Of a DNA stretch of 64,000 nucleotides, positions 38,922 through 48,185 are shown one piece after another. The notes below the pieces were generated by a model. The model saw only the letters and a list, made by a program, of their open reading frames with translations. It did not search any database and was not told where the DNA came from. How positions within the stretch are numbered: the first letter of the stretch is position 1; the number at the start of each line of letters is the position of its first letter. The position numbers were made by a program, and so were the translations under genes. Source of the stretch: Pseudomonas sp. 6D_7.1_Bac1. GTDB lineage: Bacteria; Pseudomonadota; Gammaproteobacteria; Pseudomonadales; Pseudomonadaceae. Where the stretch lies: contig NZ_JANLNW010000034.1 of NCBI RefSeq assembly GCF_025465945.1, forward strand, positions 107,967 to 171,966, in the 5' to 3' direction.

Positions 38922-38958
38922 AAAAAACCCCGCTGGTTTAACGCCAGCGGGGTTTTTT
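38922..38958 (+). terminator. Strong terminator after groEL
   Basis: AAAAAACCCCGCTGG pairs with CCAGCGGGGTTTTTT around TTTAACG, 20 bases past groEL. Confidence 0.95.
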
Positions 38959-39100
38959 TATGGGCGCCGAGTCCTGAGCAGGTTAATACGTGTTTCACTC
39001 AAAACGCCCGGATGGCGGGCATTGCGACTAGCCCTGAGCCACGCTTGGCCTTAAGCTGCGCGGGTCAAGACGGCCGTTACTGTGTACGGAGCAAGTGCCC

Positions 39101-39784
39101 ATGCGAATTCTATTGGTTGAAGACAACCGCGACATCCTCGCCAATCTGGCTGATTATCTGGGGCTTAAAGGCTATACCGTGGATTGTGCGCAGGACGGTT
39201 TGTCAGGTCTGCACCTGGCGGCCACCGAGCATTACGACCTGATCGTACTCGACATCATGCTGCCCGGCATCGATGGTTACACCCTGTGCAAACGCCTGCG
39301 TGAAGACGCCCGGCGCGATACGCCGGTGATCATGCTGACCGCTCGCGACCAACTGGATGACCGGCTGCAGGGCTTCAAGTCCGGTGCCGACGACTACCTG
39401 GTCAAACCCTTTGCCCTGTCCGAACTGGCGGCGCGCATCGAGGCGGTCATGCGTCGTACCCAGGGTGGTGGTCGCCGTGCCCTGCAGGTGGGTGATCTGA
39501 GCTATGACCTCGACACGCTTGAAGTGACCCGCGAAGGTCGCCTGCTGAAACTCAACCCGGTGGGCCTCAAGCTGCTGGCGGTGTTGATGCAGAAAAGCCC
39601 GCATGTATTGCGTCGCGAAATACTCGAAGAAGCCCTCTGGGGCGATGATTGTCCGGACAGCGACAGCCTTCGCAGTCACGTCCATCAGTTGCGTCAGGTG
39701 ATCGACAAGCCGTTCGCCAAACCGTTGCTGCAAACCGTGCATGGCGTCGGCTATCGTCTGGCCGAGGGGCGTGATGGAGTTTAA
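39101..39784 (+). CDS. colR: Response regulator ColR
   Basis: A 227-residue OmpR-family regulator. The receiver has the acidic pocket E-D near residues 7-8, phospho-Asp51 (LIVLDIMLPGIDGYTL), Thr in MLTARD and Lys in YLVKPFALSE. The C-terminal winged helix (GLKLLAVLMQKSPHVLRREI ... VHQLRQVIDKPF) binds DNA. It closely resembles P. putida ColR, which controls membrane-integrity and lipid A-modifying genes in response to metals. AAGTGCCC is a weak ribosome site. It overlaps colS by 11 bases. Confidence 0.95.
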   Translation: MRILLVEDNRDILANLADYLGLKGYTVDCAQDGLSGLHLAATEHYDLIVLDIMLPGIDGYTLCKRLREDARRDTPVIMLTARDQLDDRLQGFKSGADDYLVKPFALSELAARIEAVMRRTQGGGRRALQVGDLSYDLDTLEVTREGRLLKLNPVGLKLLAVLMQKSPHVLRREILEEALWGDDCPDSDSLRSHVHQLRQVIDKPFAKPLLQTVHGVGYRLAEGRDGV

Positions 39785-41054
39785 GCAGAGCCTTGCTCAG
39801 CGGATCATTATTGCTTTTGCCTTGATGAGTGCGTTGGTGGCGGGGGCATTCGCCATGGGCATTGTGGCGACTGTACACCTGGTCGAAGCAAAGCTGATTT
39901 CTGCAGGCTTGGGTGGCGATCTGCAGCGTTTGCTGTTGATGGACAGCATGAGCGACTGGAACCACCGTCCCGAGCCCGATCAGTTGTTCTACTTCAGCGG
40001 TGGCCCCGGCGACTTTGACTTGCCCAGGGACCTGCGGCACCTGGATGCGGGGTTCCATGAAGTATTTCGCGAGCATCTGTCTTACCACGCGATTGTCGAG
40101 ATCGTTGACGGCCGGCGTTACGTCTTGCTGCAAGATCAGAGCGATTTCGAAGAGCGTGAGCGGGTGCTGTTTGCCGTGGTGCTGGTGGGGTTCGTATTAA
40201 GCCTGGCATTGGCGGTGTTCCTCGGTTGGGTGCTGGCGCGCAAGGTCATGGCACCGGTGGTCCGGCTGGCGCGTCAAGTGCGTCACCGCGATCAACTGCT
40301 CGGTCTGGCACCGCCCCTGGCGCCGGACTATGCGGCCGATGAAGTCGGTGAGCTGGCCGTGGTCTTCGACGCCACGCTGGGCCGATTGCGCCAGGCACTG
40401 AGCCGCGAGCGGCTGTTCACCAGCGACGTCAGTCACGAACTGCGGACACCGTTGATGGTATTGGCCAGTTCCTGCGAATTGTTGCTGGACAACCCGGGCA
40501 TCGATCAACGCAGTCGCAATCAGGTCGAGCGGATCGCTCGCGCCTGTGAAGAAATGCGCGAATTGGTCCAGACCTTCCTGATGCTCGCCCGGGCCCAGCG
40601 CGAAGATGCGAGCATGTCGCCGCAACTGACCCTGGGGCAGGTGGCCGAAGACTTGCTCGGCATGTGGCGCGAGTCGATCGAGGACAAGGGCCTCACGCTG
40701 TTTTATGAACCCGGCAATCCATTGGATACGCGCTATAACGCGACATTCCTGCATGCAGTCATGGGCAATCTGTTGCGCAATGCCTTGCACTACACCGACA
40801 GCGGGTTTATCCGCCTGACCATTCTGCCCTGCGGTTTTCTGGTCGAAGACAGCGGCGTCGGTATTCCCGAAGAAAAGCGCGAAGCGATGTTCGAACCGTT
40901 TGTGCGCGGTAGCGAGAAGCGTGGCGAGGGGCTTGGGTTGGGCCTGTCGCTGGTACAGCGGATTTGCGAAAACCAGGGCTGGAGCGTCAGCCTCAGCACC
41001 ATGGAGCCCAACGGCTGCCGCTTTCATGTCGAGCTGGGCCAGAGGGATACCTGA
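39774..41054 (+). CDS. colS: Metal-sensing histidine kinase ColS
   Basis: A 426-residue sensor kinase. Membrane helices at about 10-32 and 131-152 flank a roughly 96-residue periplasmic domain. A HAMP-like linker, the HisKA box (FTSDVSHELRTPLMVLASSC) and the ATPase core (NLLRNALHYT, DSGVGIPEE, GLGLGLSLVQ) follow. Residues reported as important for iron/zinc sensing in P. putida ColS occur at the same positions here: H35, E38, D57, E96, H105 and the pair E126/E129 in EERE. It is therefore likely functional as a metal sensor. It overlaps colR by 11 bases and the next small gene by one. Confidence 0.95.
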   Translation: MEFKQSLAQRIIIAFALMSALVAGAFAMGIVATVHLVEAKLISAGLGGDLQRLLLMDSMSDWNHRPEPDQLFYFSGGPGDFDLPRDLRHLDAGFHEVFREHLSYHAIVEIVDGRRYVLLQDQSDFEERERVLFAVVLVGFVLSLALAVFLGWVLARKVMAPVVRLARQVRHRDQLLGLAPPLAPDYAADEVGELAVVFDATLGRLRQALSRERLFTSDVSHELRTPLMVLASSCELLLDNPGIDQRSRNQVERIARACEEMRELVQTFLMLARAQREDASMSPQLTLGQVAEDLLGMWRESIEDKGLTLFYEPGNPLDTRYNATFLHAVMGNLLRNALHYTDSGFIRLTILPCGFLVEDSGVGIPEEKREAMFEPFVRGSEKRGEGLGLGLSLVQRICENQGWSVSLSTMEPNGCRFHVELGQRDT

Positions 41055-41215
41055 TGCCTTGGCACACCTGGGCCACTCCTGCAGAGGCCGAGTTTGAGCA
41101 GGCGGCGCATGACATAAAACAATTGCGCCGCCATTCGTCGTGGATCCCGGCAGATTGGGAAAAGCTCGTCTACCGTTATAAGAAAGCGTATGGCAGCTCT
41201 ATCAAAGGTTTATAG
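41054..41215 (+). CDS. Tiny hypothetical protein coupled to colS
   Basis: A 53-residue protein (PWHTWATPAEAEFEQAAHDI ... LVYRYKKAYGSSIKGL), rich in Trp, Tyr and charged residues, helical, with no membrane segment. Its ATG shares a base with the colS stop (TGATG) and AGAGGGA lies eight bases upstream, so coupling is likely. No family is recognised. It may be an accessory of the ColRS pathway, but that is inference from position only. Confidence 0.65.
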   Translation: MPWHTWATPAEAEFEQAAHDIKQLRRHSSWIPADWEKLVYRYKKAYGSSIKGL

Positions 41216-41217
41216 CC

Positions 41218-41448
41218 ATGAAACTAGAAATTGCTAGAGGTTTGTTTATGGCAGGAGCCTTGGCAGTTGTTTCACTGGCGGTGGTATCTCTGGAGCAGCC
41301 ACGCACGCAAGTCCTTGGAACAATGCACGCTGGCACGCATTGCCCATTGCCACGGGTTGTCAAGTCAACCGTGGCGACCCACTCTGAGAATGATGAGTTA
41401 CTGTTGTTCATGTTAGGCATGACTCAGGGAATGAAGCACCAGAGTTGA
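41218..41448 (+). CDS. Small secreted or membrane-anchored hypothetical protein
   Basis: A 76-residue protein with an N-terminal hydrophobic segment (LFMAGALAVVSLAVVSL), read as a signal anchor or signal peptide. A short polar region with one Cys (HAGTHCPLPR) and a hydrophobic patch (ELLLFMLGMTQGM) follow. It starts two bases after the previous gene with AAAGG upstream and is followed by a terminator, making it the last gene of a colR-colS-orf-orf unit. No family recognised. Confidence 0.6.
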   Translation: MKLEIARGLFMAGALAVVSLAVVSLEQPRTQVLGTMHAGTHCPLPRVVKSTVATHSENDELLLFMLGMTQGMKHQS

Positions 41449-41467
41449 AACCCCTCAAGCCCACATG

Positions 41468-41499
41468 AAAGGCCTCGCATATGCGCGGCCTTTTGTTTT
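41468..41499. terminator. Terminator after the colRS unit
   Basis: AAAGGCC.CGC pairs with GCG.GGCCTTT around ATAT, followed by TGTTTTTTAG. It lies between converging transcripts and may also serve mexW. Confidence 0.85.
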
Positions 41500-41528
41500 T
41501 TAGCTGATGTGGACAGTGGCCTTGATCA

Positions 41529-44500
41529 TCAGGGTTTGTCGGGTCTGGCCAGCAACGTGTAGATGCAGGGCAGCACGAACAGGGTGAACAGCGTCCCGAT
41601 CGACATCCCGGTGGCGATCACCATCCCGATATCGTAGCGGCTGACGGCGCCCGCGCCTGTGGCGATGATCAACGGCACCATGCCGAACACCATCGCCGCC
41701 GTGGTCATCAATACCGGACGCAGGCGAATTGCTGCGGCTTCCTCCACGGCTTCGCGTGGTGTCAGGCCCTTGTCCTTGCGCAACTGGTTGGCAAATTCGA
41801 CGATCAGGATCCCGTGCTTGCTGATCAGTCCGATCAAGGTCACCAAGCCGACCTGGGTATAGATGTTCATGCTTGACCAGCCCAGGAACAACGGGATCAG
41901 TGCGCCGCAAATCGACAGCGGCACGGTCACCAGAATCACCAGTGGATCCCGGAAGCTTTCGAACTGCGCCGCCAGTACCAGGAAAATGATCGCCAGCGCC
42001 AAGGCAAAGGTCACCCACAAGGCGCTGCCTTCCTGAACGTACTGTCGCGAGGTGCCGCCGTAATCGAAGGCATACCCCGGCGGTGCTTCTTCCTGGGCGA
42101 TCTGACGTACGGTATCAATCGCCTCGCCCATGCTGACCGTCGAAACGCCCGAGAGAATCGCCGAATTGAGTTGCTGGAACTGGTTCAACTGCCGCGGTCG
42201 TGCACGATCACTGATGGTGATCAGGGTCGACAAGGGCAGCAGTTCACCCTTGGTGTTTTTGACGTAGTAGTTGTTCAACCAGTCGGGGTTGTCCCGGTAG
42301 GCTCGTTCGACCTGGGCGATGACCTTGTAGCTGCGCCCTTCGATGGTGAAACGGTTGATCTCGGCTTCTGCCAGTAACGTCGCCAGGGTCACGCCCAGAT
42401 CCTCCATCGAGACCCCCATCTGCGCGGCCTTGGCGCGGTCGATATCGACCACCACCTCGGGTTTGTCGAAGGCCAGGTCGATGTCGGCGAAGGCGAACTT
42501 GCCGGACTCCATGGCACGCTTCTTCACCCGATTGACCACGTCCAGCAGCGACGCGTAGTCATTGGCGGTATTGATCACAAACTGGAACGGCAGGCCTTCA
42601 CCCGTGCCCGGCAGAGAGGGCAGGTTGAAGCCGAAGATTTGCAGGCCGGTGACACTCGAAAGCTTTTTCTGCACCTCTGGCAGAATCTGCATCTGGGTGC
42701 GTTTGCGCTCATTCCAGGGTTTGAGCAGGAAACCGCCAATGCCTGATTGCACGCCGTTGAATCCGTTGATCTGGAAGGACGAGTAGTACTCGGGAAACGC
42801 CTTGAAGATCGCCAGGAATTCGTCGGTGTAGGTATTGAGGTACTCCAGGTTGGCCGTTTGCGGGGAGTTGGCCAACATGAAAATGATGCCCTGATCCTCA
42901 TCCGGTGCCAGTTCCGACTTGGTGAACTTGAGCAGCACCGGAATCAGGCACAGCACGATCACGGCGAACACCAGCACCACCGGCCGGGTGTTGAGTGTGC
43001 CGTGCAGGACGCTCCGATAGCGACGCTTGAGCCCTTCGAAAATCAGGTCCAGGCGATGAGCCAGGCCTGACGGGTTTTCATCGTGGCGCAAGAGCAGGGC
43101 GCACATCATCGGCGACAGGGTCAGGGCGACGATTCCGGAGATCACCACGGCACCGGCCAGGGTCAGGGCGAACTCCTTGAACAGGGCGCCGGTCAGCCCC
43201 GTCAGAAAGCCAATGGGCGCATAGACCGCCGCCAGGGTGATGGTCATCGAGACCACCGGCATGGCGATTTCCTGCGCGCCTTCTAGAGCCGCGTCCAGCG
43301 GCGTTTTACCCTCTTCGATGTGTCGGTGAATGTTTTCCACCACCACGATGGCGTCGTCCACCACCAGGCCGATGGCCAGCACCATCGCCAGCAAGGTCAA
43401 CAGGTTGATCGAGTAGCCCATCAGTTGCATGAAGAACATCACGCCGATCATCGACAGCGGAATGGTCACCACTGGGATCACCACCGAGCGCAGCGCGCCG
43501 AGGAACAGGAACACCACCACAATCACGATCAGCACGGCTTCGAAAAGGGTTTTCACCACTTCGTTGATCGAGGCCTGAATGAACAATGTCGCGTCGTAGG
43601 CGATTTCGGCCTTGAGGGTGGGTGGCAGCTGGGATTCCAGCTCGGGCATGAGCTTGCGCACTTCCTTGATCACATCCAGCGGGTTGGCGGCTGGTGTGGC
43701 CTTGATCCCGATGTACACCGACGGTGTGCCGCCAAAGGAGCTGATGATGTTGTAGTTCTCGGCGCCCATCTCCACGCGGGCCACGTCGCTGAGCAGCACC
43801 CGGCTGTCGCCTTCGGTTTTCAGGGGGATCGCGGCAAAGGCTTCGGCGGTCTTCAAGTCGGTGTTGGCGTTGATACTGGTGACGACGTACTCGCCTTTGA
43901 CTTCACCGGCGGCGGACAGAAAGTTGTACTGGTGCACGGCGTTGGTGACGTCACTGGCGCTCAGGCCGAAACCGGCGAGTTTCACCGGGTCCAGCCACAG
44001 GCGCATGGCGAACACCTGGTTACCCAGAATCTCTGCCTGGGCCATGCCCGGCAGGGTCGCCAGCTTGGGCTGGATCACCCGCGACAGGTAGTCGGTGATC
44101 TGCGGGTTGTTCAGCTCCTCGCTGAAGAAACTCATGTACATCAGCGCTGAGGCGCCCGTGGCCTCCTTGCTCAGCACCGGATCTTCAGCGTCTTTGGGCA
44201 GCTTGTTCTTGACCTCGTTGGCCTTGGCCAGCAACTCGGTGAACAACCGGTCGGTGTTGGCGCCGATCCGTGCGTAGATCGAAATCACCGAGAAGTTCTG
44301 GCGGCTGACCGAGGTCATGTAGTCGATGCCTTCGGCACTGGCCAGGCTTTGCTGCAAGGGTTGGGTGATATAGCCCTGAATGGTTTCGGCGTTGGCGCCG
44401 GGGTAGGCGGTGGTCACCGTGATCAGCGCGTTCTCCATTTGCGGATATTGGCGCAGCGGCAGTTTGCTCCAGGCCTGGAAACCCAGCAGCACAATCAGCA

Positions 44501-44555
44501 GGCTGACCACGGTGGCGAGCACCGGGCGGCGGATGAACGGATCGGTAAAAGCCAT
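41529..44555 (-). CDS. mexW: RND multidrug efflux permease MexW
   Basis: A 1008-residue hydrophobe/amphiphile-efflux RND pump. AFTDPFIRRPVLATVVSLLI opens the first helix. Two large periplasmic loops alternate with 12 membrane helices, and the proton-relay Asp pair is in GLVVDDAIVVVENIHRHIEE. It sits downstream of the adaptor gene with a 13-base gap, and the imelysin/DUF1513/di-heme genes lie next door, the same order as mexVW beside icmP that I remember for P. aeruginosa. I chose ATG 44555; the open frame further upstream runs inside mexV. No outer-membrane channel gene is present, so OprM or another is probably shared. Confidence 0.88.
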   Translation of the reverse strand: MAFTDPFIRRPVLATVVSLLIVLLGFQAWSKLPLRQYPQMENALITVTTAYPGANAETIQGYITQPLQQSLASAEGIDYMTSVSRQNFSVISIYARIGANTDRLFTELLAKANEVKNKLPKDAEDPVLSKEATGASALMYMSFFSEELNNPQITDYLSRVIQPKLATLPGMAQAEILGNQVFAMRLWLDPVKLAGFGLSASDVTNAVHQYNFLSAAGEVKGEYVVTSINANTDLKTAEAFAAIPLKTEGDSRVLLSDVARVEMGAENYNIISSFGGTPSVYIGIKATPAANPLDVIKEVRKLMPELESQLPPTLKAEIAYDATLFIQASINEVVKTLFEAVLIVIVVVFLFLGALRSVVIPVVTIPLSMIGVMFFMQLMGYSINLLTLLAMVLAIGLVVDDAIVVVENIHRHIEEGKTPLDAALEGAQEIAMPVVSMTITLAAVYAPIGFLTGLTGALFKEFALTLAGAVVISGIVALTLSPMMCALLLRHDENPSGLAHRLDLIFEGLKRRYRSVLHGTLNTRPVVLVFAVIVLCLIPVLLKFTKSELAPDEDQGIIFMLANSPQTANLEYLNTYTDEFLAIFKAFPEYYSSFQINGFNGVQSGIGGFLLKPWNERKRTQMQILPEVQKKLSSVTGLQIFGFNLPSLPGTGEGLPFQFVINTANDYASLLDVVNRVKKRAMESGKFAFADIDLAFDKPEVVVDIDRAKAAQMGVSMEDLGVTLATLLAEAEINRFTIEGRSYKVIAQVERAYRDNPDWLNNYYVKNTKGELLPLSTLITISDRARPRQLNQFQQLNSAILSGVSTVSMGEAIDTVRQIAQEEAPPGYAFDYGGTSRQYVQEGSALWVTFALALAIIFLVLAAQFESFRDPLVILVTVPLSICGALIPLFLGWSSMNIYTQVGLVTLIGLISKHGILIVEFANQLRKDKGLTPREAVEEAAAIRLRPVLMTTAAMVFGMVPLIIATGAGAVSRYDIGMVIATGMSIGTLFTLFVLPCIYTLLARPDKP

Positions 44556-44568
44556 GGGGATTCCTCGA

Positions 44569-45720
44569 TCAGTTCGCGCGCGGCTGACTGGTCTGCTCGG
44601 CTGGCAGGTTCTTGTCGGGACTGATGGCAATGTGCGTGCCGTTGTCGAGCTTGATCTGACCGGCACTGACCACTTGCTCGCCGTTCTGCAGCCCTTTGTT
44701 GATCAGCACCAGGCCGTTGCGACGCTCGCCGGTTTCGATGAAGCGCCGTTCGGCGATCAGGATCGGTTGGCCCTTGTCGTCCTTCTCGACGTTGCCGTCC
44801 GCGGCTTTTTTCTGGGCGACCACGTAGAGTGAATTGCCATAGAGGGTGTAGGTGACCGCGCTTTCCGGTACTACGATTTTGGGTTGTGGGTCGGGCAGCA
44901 TGACCAGCAGGCTGGCGAACATGCCCGGCAGCAATTTGCCGTCCGGGTTGGCCAGGGTGGCGCGTACCAGCACGTTGCGCGTGCTGTTTTCGACCTTGGG
45001 GTTGATCGCGCTGATGGTGCCGGGAAAGTTTTGCGTCGGGTAGGCTGCGACAGTAACTTCTACCGGTTGGCCGATGGCGATTTTCGGTACCGATTGTTCC
45101 GGTACGTAGAAGTCGACGTAAAGGCTGCTCAAGTCCTGCAGGGTGGCGATGACCGTGCCGCTGGGCAGGAAGTCACCGACGTCCACCTGACGAATGCCGA
45201 TGGTGCCGCTGAAGGGCGCGACGATGTGTTTTTTCGCCAGCGCAGCCTTGAGCTGATTGACCGTGGCCTTGTTCTTGGCAAGCACCGCAGTGAGGCGGTC
45301 GAACTCGCCTTTGGAGATGGCCTGACTACCGACCAGTTGGCTGCCACGGCCGTAATCCAGTTGCGCCAGGCCAAGGTCGGCCTGGGCGGTTTCCAGCAGG
45401 GCGCTTTCGACGGCGCTGTCGAGTTGCACGATCGGCTGGCCGGCCTTGACCTTCTGCCCGGACTCGAACTGCACGTCCTTGACCGTGCCGGCGATCTCCA
45501 GGCTCAGGTTGACTCCTTGCAGCGCCTTGAGGGTACCGACCGTGGGCAAGCGGGTTTGCCAGGGCCGTTCGGTCGCGGTGGCCACGGCAACGCTCACCGG
45601 TGGTCTTGGCACAGCGAAGGTCTGGACCATCTTGTAGATGGAGAAGGCTTTGTAGCCTCCCAGCATCAGGATGATCAACAGGACAACACCCAACATGATC
45701 AGCATGCGGCGGCGCAGCAT
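44569..45720 (-). CDS. mexV: RND efflux adaptor protein MexV
   Basis: A 383-residue periplasmic membrane-fusion protein. An N-terminal anchor helix (MLIMLGVVLLIILMLGGYKA) is followed by a lipoyl/barrel-sandwich domain split by an alpha-hairpin (ALQGVNLSLEIAGTVKDVQF ... AKKHIVAPFSGTIGIRQVDV), a beta-barrel (YVDFYVPEQSVPKIAIGQPV) and a membrane-proximal domain. It bridges MexW to an outer-membrane channel. It precedes mexW by 13 bases on the same strand. It carries an uncleaved anchor rather than a lipobox, unlike MexA. Confidence 0.86.
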   Translation of the reverse strand: MLRRRMLIMLGVVLLIILMLGGYKAFSIYKMVQTFAVPRPPVSVAVATATERPWQTRLPTVGTLKALQGVNLSLEIAGTVKDVQFESGQKVKAGQPIVQLDSAVESALLETAQADLGLAQLDYGRGSQLVGSQAISKGEFDRLTAVLAKNKATVNQLKAALAKKHIVAPFSGTIGIRQVDVGDFLPSGTVIATLQDLSSLYVDFYVPEQSVPKIAIGQPVEVTVAAYPTQNFPGTISAINPKVENSTRNVLVRATLANPDGKLLPGMFASLLVMLPDPQPKIVVPESAVTYTLYGNSLYVVAQKKAADGNVEKDDKGQPILIAERRFIETGERRNGLVLINKGLQNGEQVVSAGQIKLDNGTHIAISPDKNLPAEQTSQPRAN

Positions 45721-45822
45721 ATTCCACTTCCTTGGAAAAAATCAGGTGAGACAGGCCGAACATTACTCCGTGTGTACCGGTGATTCCAGATACTTGCTGG
45801 TGAGCTGTACCTGACGCGATCC

Positions 45823-45953
45823 GTAGCAGCTGGCGTAGCCTGCGTTCGGCTGCGCAGCAGTCGTAAAATCATGCGCCGCGGTGTGTCAGGTTAACCGTGG
45901 CAGCAGGATTTACGACCGCTTCGCGGCCGAACGCAGCCTTCGGCAGCTGCTAC
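45823..45953. repeat. Inverted repeat of the GTAGCAGCTG class
   Basis: GTAGCAGCTGGCGTAGCCTG... at 45823 and its reverse complement ending ...CTTCGGCAGCTGCTAC at 45953. The pair shares the inner block CGTTCGGCTGCG / CGGCCGAACGCAG. The same element is at 51407-51537, so these two flank the iron-associated gene set. It fills most of the 244-base gap between the DUF1513 gene and mexV. Confidence 0.88.
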
Positions 45954-45964
45954 AGGGGGGGTGA

Positions 45965-47062
45965 TCAAACGAGATGCAGATGGTTATCCCAGAGCCCTGC
46001 GGGGAGTTCGAGAGGCTTTGCCATCAGCGGTGTCTGGCGACAATCATAGAAACGGCAACGCCCTTGCCCCGAGGTCACGACAAAGCCATCGGCCACCGCG
46101 CCGACACCGGCGCAGTCGGGCAGCGGTGCATCCAGGCACACTTCGCCACTGTCCATGTCCCAGATGAAAAAGCGGTTGCCGCGCGGCGCGGTGAGCGCGA
46201 CCAGCCGCAAGTCACTGTGCACCGCGACGCTTGCGGTGTAATGCCCCATGGCCTGCAACTGGTGCTCGGCGACCGGGAACGCAACAAAGGGCTGGCCGGG
46301 ACGCTTGATCGCCAACAGCTCGGACGACTCAAAGGCGGCGCCCATGAATTGCTGGCCGGTGACAATGGTGCCGTCGCTGGCGATCCCCATGTGACGCACG
46401 CTGTTCATCTGCTGAGTCAGGGTCTCCTTGCTCAGCAGGGTGCCGTCGCGCTGCATCAGCACCAGGCTCGGTTCCATGGCGTTGAGGTTCATCTCGACCC
46501 GACTTTCGGCTTCGGTGCGAATCCCGCCGTTGGCCACTACCAGGGTTTCACCGTCAGGCATCCACGACACCTGATGCGGGCCGATACCGTGGGTGGAAAT
46601 CTCACCGCTGTGAACCAACCGTTCGCCCTCGAAACGGTACACCCCGAGCAGGCCGCGACCTGGATCGGTGGTGTCGTTTTCGGTGGCGTACAGCCAGTCA
46701 CCACTGTTGTGAATGACCGCGTGGCCATAGAAATGCCGGTTCGGCTGCGACACCACGGTTTGCAGCAATGCGCCGTCACGCAGATCGATCAGATAGCTTT
46801 CGGTGCCTGGCCGGCGGGCGACGAACAGGGCAATCGGCAGCGCCGGGTGGTTGATGATGTCGTGGCAGCGCTGGCCGACTTCGGTGGCGAACACGCGAGT
46901 GCCGTCCAGCCGATAGCCGACAGCGTAATGTTTGCCGTCGCTGTCGTCGCGGGCCGAAAGCAGCAAAGGACCGTGGTCCTTTTGCTTGAACAGCTTCCAG
47001 CCGCCCAGCGTTACGGCGCCCAGCAATAAACTGCCTAACGTCAGAGCCTGGCGTCGCAGCAT
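45965..47062 (-). CDS. DUF1513 beta-propeller-like exported protein
   Basis: A 365-residue protein of family DUF1513. The N-terminus MLRRQALTLGSLLLGAVTLG has an Arg pair and hydrophobic core, suggesting Tat or Sec export. The rest shows repeated blade-like strands with WDM/DLRDG-type turns, e.g. YLIDLRDGALLQTVV, HQVSWMPDGETLVVANGGIR and RFFIWDMDSGEVCLDAPLPD. ATG 47062 with GGGGG upstream is preferred; ATG 47077, sharing bases with the previous stop, is an alternative. It is the last gene of the di-heme/imelysin/DUF1513 set linked with iron limitation in pseudomonads. Biochemical function unknown. Confidence 0.8.
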   Translation of the reverse strand: MLRRQALTLGSLLLGAVTLGGWKLFKQKDHGPLLLSARDDSDGKHYAVGYRLDGTRVFATEVGQRCHDIINHPALPIALFVARRPGTESYLIDLRDGALLQTVVSQPNRHFYGHAVIHNSGDWLYATENDTTDPGRGLLGVYRFEGERLVHSGEISTHGIGPHQVSWMPDGETLVVANGGIRTEAESRVEMNLNAMEPSLVLMQRDGTLLSKETLTQQMNSVRHMGIASDGTIVTGQQFMGAAFESSELLAIKRPGQPFVAFPVAEHQLQAMGHYTASVAVHSDLRLVALTAPRGNRFFIWDMDSGEVCLDAPLPDCAGVGAVADGFVVTSGQGRCRFYDCRQTPLMAKPLELPAGLWDNHLHLV

Positions 47063-47076
47063 GGCACTAACCCCCA

Positions 47077-48141
47077 TCAGTCACCGTCGTTGGCGTTGAA
47101 GCCCAGTTGGATACCCAGCGCCTTGGCCAGGTCACTTTCGTGCAGGCGATGCACGACATTGAGGCTGTCGTAGAGGTCGTTGAGTTGTTGGCGACCGGCA
47201 TCGTCAGTGAGCATTTCGGTCAGCGAGCGCTGGTTACTTTCGAACAGTTTCAGTGACGCGGCGTAGGCGGCATCGATCTTGTCAGCCAAAGGCTTCTGCT
47301 CAGGCAGCAACAGACCACGCAGGCCCTTGTTGTCGACACCCACCCAGACGGTCCGGGCGGCCGCCAGGCTCGATTCCATGCTTTGCAGCGAGGAGTGACT
47401 GCGCCATGCGTCTGCCTGGAACGGCTGAGGAATGCCCTTGGTCTGGCGCCCCATCGGCGTGCCGAGTTTTTTCTTCAGGGTATCGAGTGCCGTCACTTGA
47501 GCGCGCAGCAGATCGGCGATGGCTTCGTGGGAGTCGGCGTAACGCTGGTTCGGGAATTTGCTCAGTTGCGCGAGCATGCCGTCGTTACTGTTCCAGCTTG
47601 TCAGCATCTCTTCGGCCAGCTGTTTCTGACGCTCGCCGATGGCGGTCAGCAGTGGGCAGTAACGGGCTTTTTGGGCGGCGTCGGCAACGTTGGTCTTGTC
47701 GTCGAACAGAATGTACTCATAGGCCGAGAGGCCCTGCACGACGACGCTGGATTTGGCCAGCGCAGCGGCATCGATCTGCGGTTGTGCGGTGACCAGTTGC
47801 TCGACCTGACGGCCGACCAGGTTTTTCTTGTCCGGCCAGAACTGCACCTGCCAGGAGCGATTGCCCTCGGCCAGTGGGCCTACCAGCAACGGTTGCAATT
47901 GTGCCCAGGCTTTTTGTGCATGGAGGAAATCGGCGCGAGCCGTTTCCAGGTCCGTCTTGCCTTCGCAGTAGGCCAGCGCACTGATGGCTAATTGGCGGTC
48001 GGCTTCAACCCAGCGACTGTAGGTCGGCAGGATCACTTGTTTGGCGATGGCTGCCGACGTGACGGCTTGAGGATCCTGGGGTGAACAGGCACCCAGGGCA
48101 AGTGCGGCAAGGCTGGTGAACAACAACTTGGGACGGAACAT
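47077..48141 (-). CDS. Imelysin-family lipoprotein, variant motif
   Basis: A 354-residue imelysin (peptidase M75-like) protein. The lipobox LALGAC places the lipidated Cys at residue 19, so it is a lipoprotein. In the imelysin fold the GxHxxE signature is expected; here the matching strand reads GLSAYEYILFDD, lacking the His but keeping the Glu. It is therefore a diverged paralogue of the IcmP protein encoded about 1.8 kb upstream. Between them lies a di-heme protein. Likely periplasmic or outer-membrane facing, in iron uptake; the metal-binding role is unproven. Confidence 0.83.
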   Translation of the reverse strand: MFRPKLLFTSLAALALGACSPQDPQAVTSAAIAKQVILPTYSRWVEADRQLAISALAYCEGKTDLETARADFLHAQKAWAQLQPLLVGPLAEGNRSWQVQFWPDKKNLVGRQVEQLVTAQPQIDAAALAKSSVVVQGLSAYEYILFDDKTNVADAAQKARYCPLLTAIGERQKQLAEEMLTSWNSNDGMLAQLSKFPNQRYADSHEAIADLLRAQVTALDTLKKKLGTPMGRQTKGIPQPFQADAWRSHSSLQSMESSLAAARTVWVGVDNKGLRGLLLPEQKPLADKIDAAYAASLKLFESNQRSLTEMLTDDAGRQQLNDLYDSLNVVHRLHESDLAKALGIQLGFNANDGD

Positions 48142-48185
48142 GTCGGGCTCCCTTTTTATATGGGCGAAAGCTGATGGGAAATGGG

